Shown piece by piece: positions 6,749 to 9,047 of a stretch of DNA of 9,047 bases (position 1 is its first letter; every line of letters begins with the position of its first letter). A program made the position numbers and the translations under genes. This DNA is from an uncultured Slackia sp. (GTDB taxonomy: Bacteria; Actinomycetota; Coriobacteriia; Coriobacteriales; Eggerthellaceae). The notes under the pieces are model-generated. The model did no database searches. It was not told the DNA's origin and saw only the letters and a list, made by a program, of their open reading frames with translations. The stretch covers positions 1-9,047 of the forward strand of contig USEQ01000031.1 of NCBI GenBank assembly GCA_900553655.1, given 5' to 3'.

Positions 6749-7720
6749 ATGACCACAATCGTCTTGTTCTATTACACGCTGCTTATTCTTCTGGTCAGCA
6801 TTACTGCGGCCGCGTTCTGTCTGTCCGGATACCTGATATCGCATCGTCGGTTGTTCGCATACGCGTGCGTCGGTTTCGTTGCCTATTTCCTCGATGTGGC
6901 GTTGGTTTTCCAGGATGATTTTTTATTACGCGGCGCAGCGTCGGTCGCTCCCGATTCGGTCTACTTCGTCGGCTCCCAGCTGCCGTCCATCGTTACGGGC
7001 CTCGGAATCCTGATGGCATTCTGGCTTTGCATATGCGATTTTTTCGAAGTGAAAAACAAGCCGCTCATCATCGCCCCCGGCGTCGTGTTCGTTGTGGGCA
7101 GTCTTGCCGTGTTCCTCTTGACGAGCAACGGCCCTTTGGGCTTGTTCATTTTCTACGGAATGCGTTCGCTTTTTATGGTGTGGGTTCTGGCTTTCGTGGG
7201 TGTTTGCTACATGCAGTCCCCCGACGGCGCCGTGCGCGAACGGCTGTGGCGGCATCGCTGGTTCTATGTCGGAGCATGGGTGCTCGTATTCGCCATCGTG
7301 GCGGAAAACGGTGTGCTCATGTTCGTGATCGATCCCGCTCTGGTTTCCACGGGATCGGTGCCGTTTTTCCCCGAGCGCAATTTCGCCGAGAACATTCTTA
7401 TGATGTGGTTTGCGGGATTCGTGTGCGTGGATTGCTGGAAGCTGTTCTCCCTGCATTTCAAAACGCCGCCTGCGGACAATGGCGACAAGTCGGTCGCGTT
7501 CATCGACAGCGGTCTGGCGTCTTATCAAGATCGCTACGGTCTTTCCGCGCGCGAGGTCGAGGTGCTTCGGGAGGTTTTGCTGGGCAAAGATAATCAGCAT
7601 ATCGCCAACGACATGAGTCTGGCGCTTTCCACGGTCAAGGTACACGTGCATAACATCCTGCATAAGACGGGGCAGTCGAACCGTCAGGACCTCATGCGCG
7701 ATTTCCGCATGAGGTCCTAA
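6749..7720 (+). CDS. Membrane-anchored LuxR-type transcriptional regulator
   Basis: A 323-residue protein; ATG at 6749 with GGGG at 6737-6740 as a modest ribosome site. A longer in-frame TTG start at 6686 adds an Arg-rich, unlikely N-terminus. The first 235 residues are hydrophobic, with about seven predicted membrane helices (roughly 5-29, 35-55, 71-98, 106-125, 131-154, 171-195, 212-233). A short linker follows, then a LuxR/NarL C-terminal helix-turn-helix from YGLSAREVEVLREVLLGK (263-280) through HIANDMSLALSTVKVHVHNILHKTG (284-308). There is no receiver or autoinducer domain, so the membrane part is probably the sensor. This layout is greatly expanded in Eggerthellaceae, usually beside transporter or oxidoreductase genes. 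Being divergent from the YfcC-family carrier, it likely regulates that gene and perhaps itself; ligand unknown. Confidence 0.93.
   Translation: MTTIVLFYYTLLILLVSITAAAFCLSGYLISHRRLFAYACVGFVAYFLDVALVFQDDFLLRGAASVAPDSVYFVGSQLPSIVTGLGILMAFWLCICDFFEVKNKPLIIAPGVVFVVGSLAVFLLTSNGPLGLFIFYGMRSLFMVWVLAFVGVCYMQSPDGAVRERLWRHRWFYVGAWVLVFAIVAENGVLMFVIDPALVSTGSVPFFPERNFAENILMMWFAGFVCVDCWKLFSLHFKTPPADNGDKSVAFIDSGLASYQDRYGLSAREVEVLREVLLGKDNQHIANDMSLALSTVKVHVHNILHKTGQSNRQDLMRDFRMRS
7686..7718 (+). terminator. Perfect 13-bp hairpin spanning the last codons and stop of the LuxR-type gene
   Basis: AGGACCTCATGCG (7686-7698) and CGCATGAGGTCCT (7706-7718) are exact reverse complements around the seven-base loop CGATTTC. 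The right arm ends on the T of the TAA stop (7718-7720), so the hairpin encodes the last ten or so residues (QDLMRDFRMRS). Downstream is AAGTCTTGTATCGTTT, only mildly T-rich, so it is either a weak terminator or an mRNA 3'-end stabiliser. Between here and 7792 there are only minor dyads, such as ATGAC-CCT-GTCAT at 7740-7752. Confidence 0.5.
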
Positions 7721-7792
7721 GTCTTGTATCGTTTCGAGCATGACCCTGTCATTCATGGGATAGCTCGGGCGTTGTTCGCCCAAGTGTGACGC

Positions 7793-8512
7793 TTATGCAA
7801 GGGTGACGCTTGGGTTTTCTTTCGATACGATGGCATGTGTTGTTACGGTTGCGCCCAGGTTGTGCTGTACAAGCGCGGAAAGCTCTTCGACGGCTGCTTC
7901 GAGGTCCTTGTGACGTGCGGGGTCGACGTTTTCTATGATGAGGAATGCGTTTTCGGTGTTGTCGCTTAGCGCGGTGCGCTCTCCGTCACGCCAGTTCCAG
8001 CAACGGCAGACCGCGCCTTCGTCGTCGAGATAGCATACTTCTCCAGGCAGGGTGGGGTCTTTTTCCCATGAGCCCAAAGGCTGGAAGTCGTCTCCGCCTT
8101 CGGTGACGCAAAGCCTCAGGTCTCCCACGAAGGTGTCGAGGTCTTCGCCGCCAACAGGAAGGGCGTGCTTGAGCGAGACGATGTTGTAGATATCTACAAG
8201 CGGGTTGATGCTTTTCACGGGGTTGTTCTTAAGAACGCGTTTGAGAAGGTTTTCAATAGAGCTTCGTGCGCCCTTTTTCGTTTTGAAAAGTCGGTACGCA
8301 TCGCGCCATACGCGGATGACGTTGTTTTCTGCGATGTTGCTGTTGGGCAGGTGCAACTGAGCCATGCCGTTGGCGGCCACGAGTAGGCGAGATAAGGCGT
8401 CAAGCTGCGGAGAGGGAATTTCGTCGGCGCTTTTCAGCCCTCTTACGGCAAGGATGCCAATGGTGGCATCGGGAAAGAGTTCCCAAAATGAATCTTCTAC
8501 AATAAACTGCAT
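7793..8512 (-). CDS. Stand-alone B3/B4 (PheRS beta editing-like) domain protein
   Basis: A 239-residue soluble protein. ATG at 8512 has an AAAGGA Shine-Dalgarno about six bases upstream (near 8518-8523). It matches the B3/4 domain family (COG3382), related to the editing module of phenylalanyl-tRNA synthetase beta. The signature stretches are WRDAYRLF (69-76), RSSIENLLKRVLKN (83-96), the core INPLVDIYNIVSLKHALPVGGEDLD (102-126), GEVCYLDDEGAVCRCWNWRDGERT (157-180), and a C-terminal NAFLIIENVDP strand. Its length is normal for the family (about 220-240). The B3/B4 domain of PheRS clears mischarged Tyr-tRNA-Phe; free-standing copies are thought to act on aminoacyl-tRNA or amino-acid derivatives, but their substrate is not established. 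The neighbours do not clarify the role. It converges on the LuxR-type gene and diverges from the phosphatase gene. Confidence 0.9.
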   Translation of the reverse strand: MQFIVEDSFWELFPDATIGILAVRGLKSADEIPSPQLDALSRLLVAANGMAQLHLPNSNIAENNVIRVWRDAYRLFKTKKGARSSIENLLKRVLKNNPVKSINPLVDIYNIVSLKHALPVGGEDLDTFVGDLRLCVTEGGDDFQPLGSWEKDPTLPGEVCYLDDEGAVCRCWNWRDGERTALSDNTENAFLIIENVDPARHKDLEAAVEELSALVQHNLGATVTTHAIVSKENPSVTLA

Positions 8513-8584
8513 CGTTTTCCTTTCGCGTGCGATTGGCTGCGATTACGCTACAATCACGCGGATATGAAAGCAAGGGGGTTGCGG
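8513..8584. promoter_or_regulatory. 72-bp divergent promoter region between the B3/B4 and PAP2 genes
   Basis: A -10-like TACAAT (8549-8554) faces the phosphatase gene and would give a leader of about 24 bases; no clear -35 is visible. A direct repeat GCGATT occurs at 8529-8534 and 8539-8544, ten bases apart, on one face of the helix just upstream of that -10, and could be an activator site. AAGGGGG (8572-8578) is the ribosome site of the phosphatase gene. Confidence 0.4.
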
Positions 8585-9047
8585 ATGAACGCATTGCAGT
8601 ACGAAAAGATTTCCGCGCCGTTTCGCGCTCACCCTTTGCTTGCGCATGCGCTGTTGGCGGCAAATAAGGCGCTCACCGCCGCGTTTTATCTGCTCTATCC
8701 CGTTTTGCTGGCGGCGCTTCTTCTCACGCGTAGCGAGCTGTTTGTTGCCTGCCTCTGCATTCCCGCTGTAGGTTTCGTTTGCTTGAGTGCGTTTCGCGCG
8801 CGGTTCAACGCGCCGCGTCCGTACGAGCTGCTTTCCATCGATCCCTTGATCAAGAAGGAAACGTCGGGCCGGTCGTTTCCGAGCCGCCATGTGTTCTCGG
8901 CGACGGTTATTGCCATGTGCTGGCTTGCCTGGTGCCCCTTGGCTGGGTGCGTGCTGCTCGTGGCCGATGCATTCATAGCCGCCGTGCGCGTGATAGGCGG
9001 CGTTCATTTCCCCAAAGACGTCGTGGCGGGTGCTGCCGTAGGGATTG
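8585..9047 (+). CDS. PAP2-family membrane phosphatase, 5' part (runs off window)
   Basis: The first 154 residues of an incomplete membrane protein. ATG at 8585 is preferred because AAGGGGG (8572-8578) lies six bases upstream; an in-frame ATG at 8564 has no ribosome site. Hydrophobic segments lie at about 30-48, 51-70, 104-118 and 120-134. The three phosphatase motifs are present: R-x6-RP (Arg71, Arg78-Pro79 in RFNAPRPYE), SFPSRH (97-102, with Arg in place of the usual Gly of PSGH) and R-x5-H-x3-D (Arg135, His141, Asp145). His102 and His141 are the expected catalytic pair. Family members dephosphorylate lipid phosphates such as undecaprenyl pyrophosphate or phosphatidic acid at the membrane. 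The exact substrate cannot be told from this part. Confidence 0.9.
   Translation, partial: MNALQYEKISAPFRAHPLLAHALLAANKALTAAFYLLYPVLLAALLLTRSELFVACLCIPAVGFVCLSAFRARFNAPRPYELLSIDPLIKKETSGRSFPSRHVFSATVIAMCWLAWCPLAGCVLLVADAFIAAVRVIGGVHFPKDVVAGAAVGI

Noticed and set aside
7767..7781. GGGCG-TTGTT-CGCCC as a terminator for the convergent genes
   Set aside because: Only five pairs and no T-run on either strand, so it is too weak to call.
6926..7783. A 285-codon - strand frame opposite the LuxR-type gene
   Set aside because: His/Arg/Glu-rich shadow of a membrane protein gene, no recognisable domain, while the + strand frame has membrane helices and a canonical helix-turn-helix.
8543..9007. A 154-codon - strand frame opposite the PAP2 gene
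   Set aside because: Basic, low-complexity shadow; the + strand frame carries all three phosphatase motifs.

Overview
The window looks like a chromosomal segment of a moderately high-GC, Gram-positive anaerobe. I infer the Coriobacteriia/Eggerthellaceae (Slackia/Eggerthella-like). The basis is a combination of traits: an actinobacterial-style F-ATPase, a Sec-exported surface protein ending in a degenerate K-T-x-D sorting-like tail, and a LuxR regulator whose sensor half is a multi-pass membrane domain. No rRNA or tRNA is present to settle the taxonomy.

Left block (1-2228, + strand): the 3' end of the F1F0 ATP synthase operon. It holds the C-terminal part of atpG (gamma), complete atpD (beta) and complete atpC (epsilon). 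Genes abut or lie one base apart, and the operon closes with two stem-loops in tandem. The epsilon subunit is only 87 residues and lacks the C-terminal helical domain that regulates ATP hydrolysis in most bacteria.

Centre (2229-4700): a non-coding leader, then a 610-residue secreted and membrane- or wall-anchored protein. It has a signal peptide, a globular domain with a possible lysozyme-like signature, about 220 residues of acidic Ser/Asp/Asn/Gly linker, and a C-terminal hydrophobic anchor. Its stop is followed by a terminator-like hairpin that lies inside what appears to be a decayed reading frame ending in a 4Fe-4S ferredoxin motif. A 13-bp bidirectional hairpin separates this block from the next, convergent gene.

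Right-centre (4801-7720): a divergently arranged pair, a YfcC/DcuC-superfamily transporter on the - strand and a membrane-anchored LuxR-type regulator on the + strand. They share a 364-bp intergenic region carrying several palindromes. The layout suggests a membrane sensor-regulator controlling the adjacent anion or amino-acid carrier. The regulator gene ends in a perfect 13-bp hairpin that includes its own stop codon.

Right end (7793-9047): a stand-alone B3/B4 (PheRS-beta-like) domain protein on the - strand, diverging from a PAP2-family phosphatase on the + strand that runs off the window. Overall the region is mostly ordinary housekeeping and accessory genes. The most unusual points are the truncated epsilon, the surface protein with its non-canonical tail, the ferredoxin-like remnant, and the hairpin over the luxR stop.
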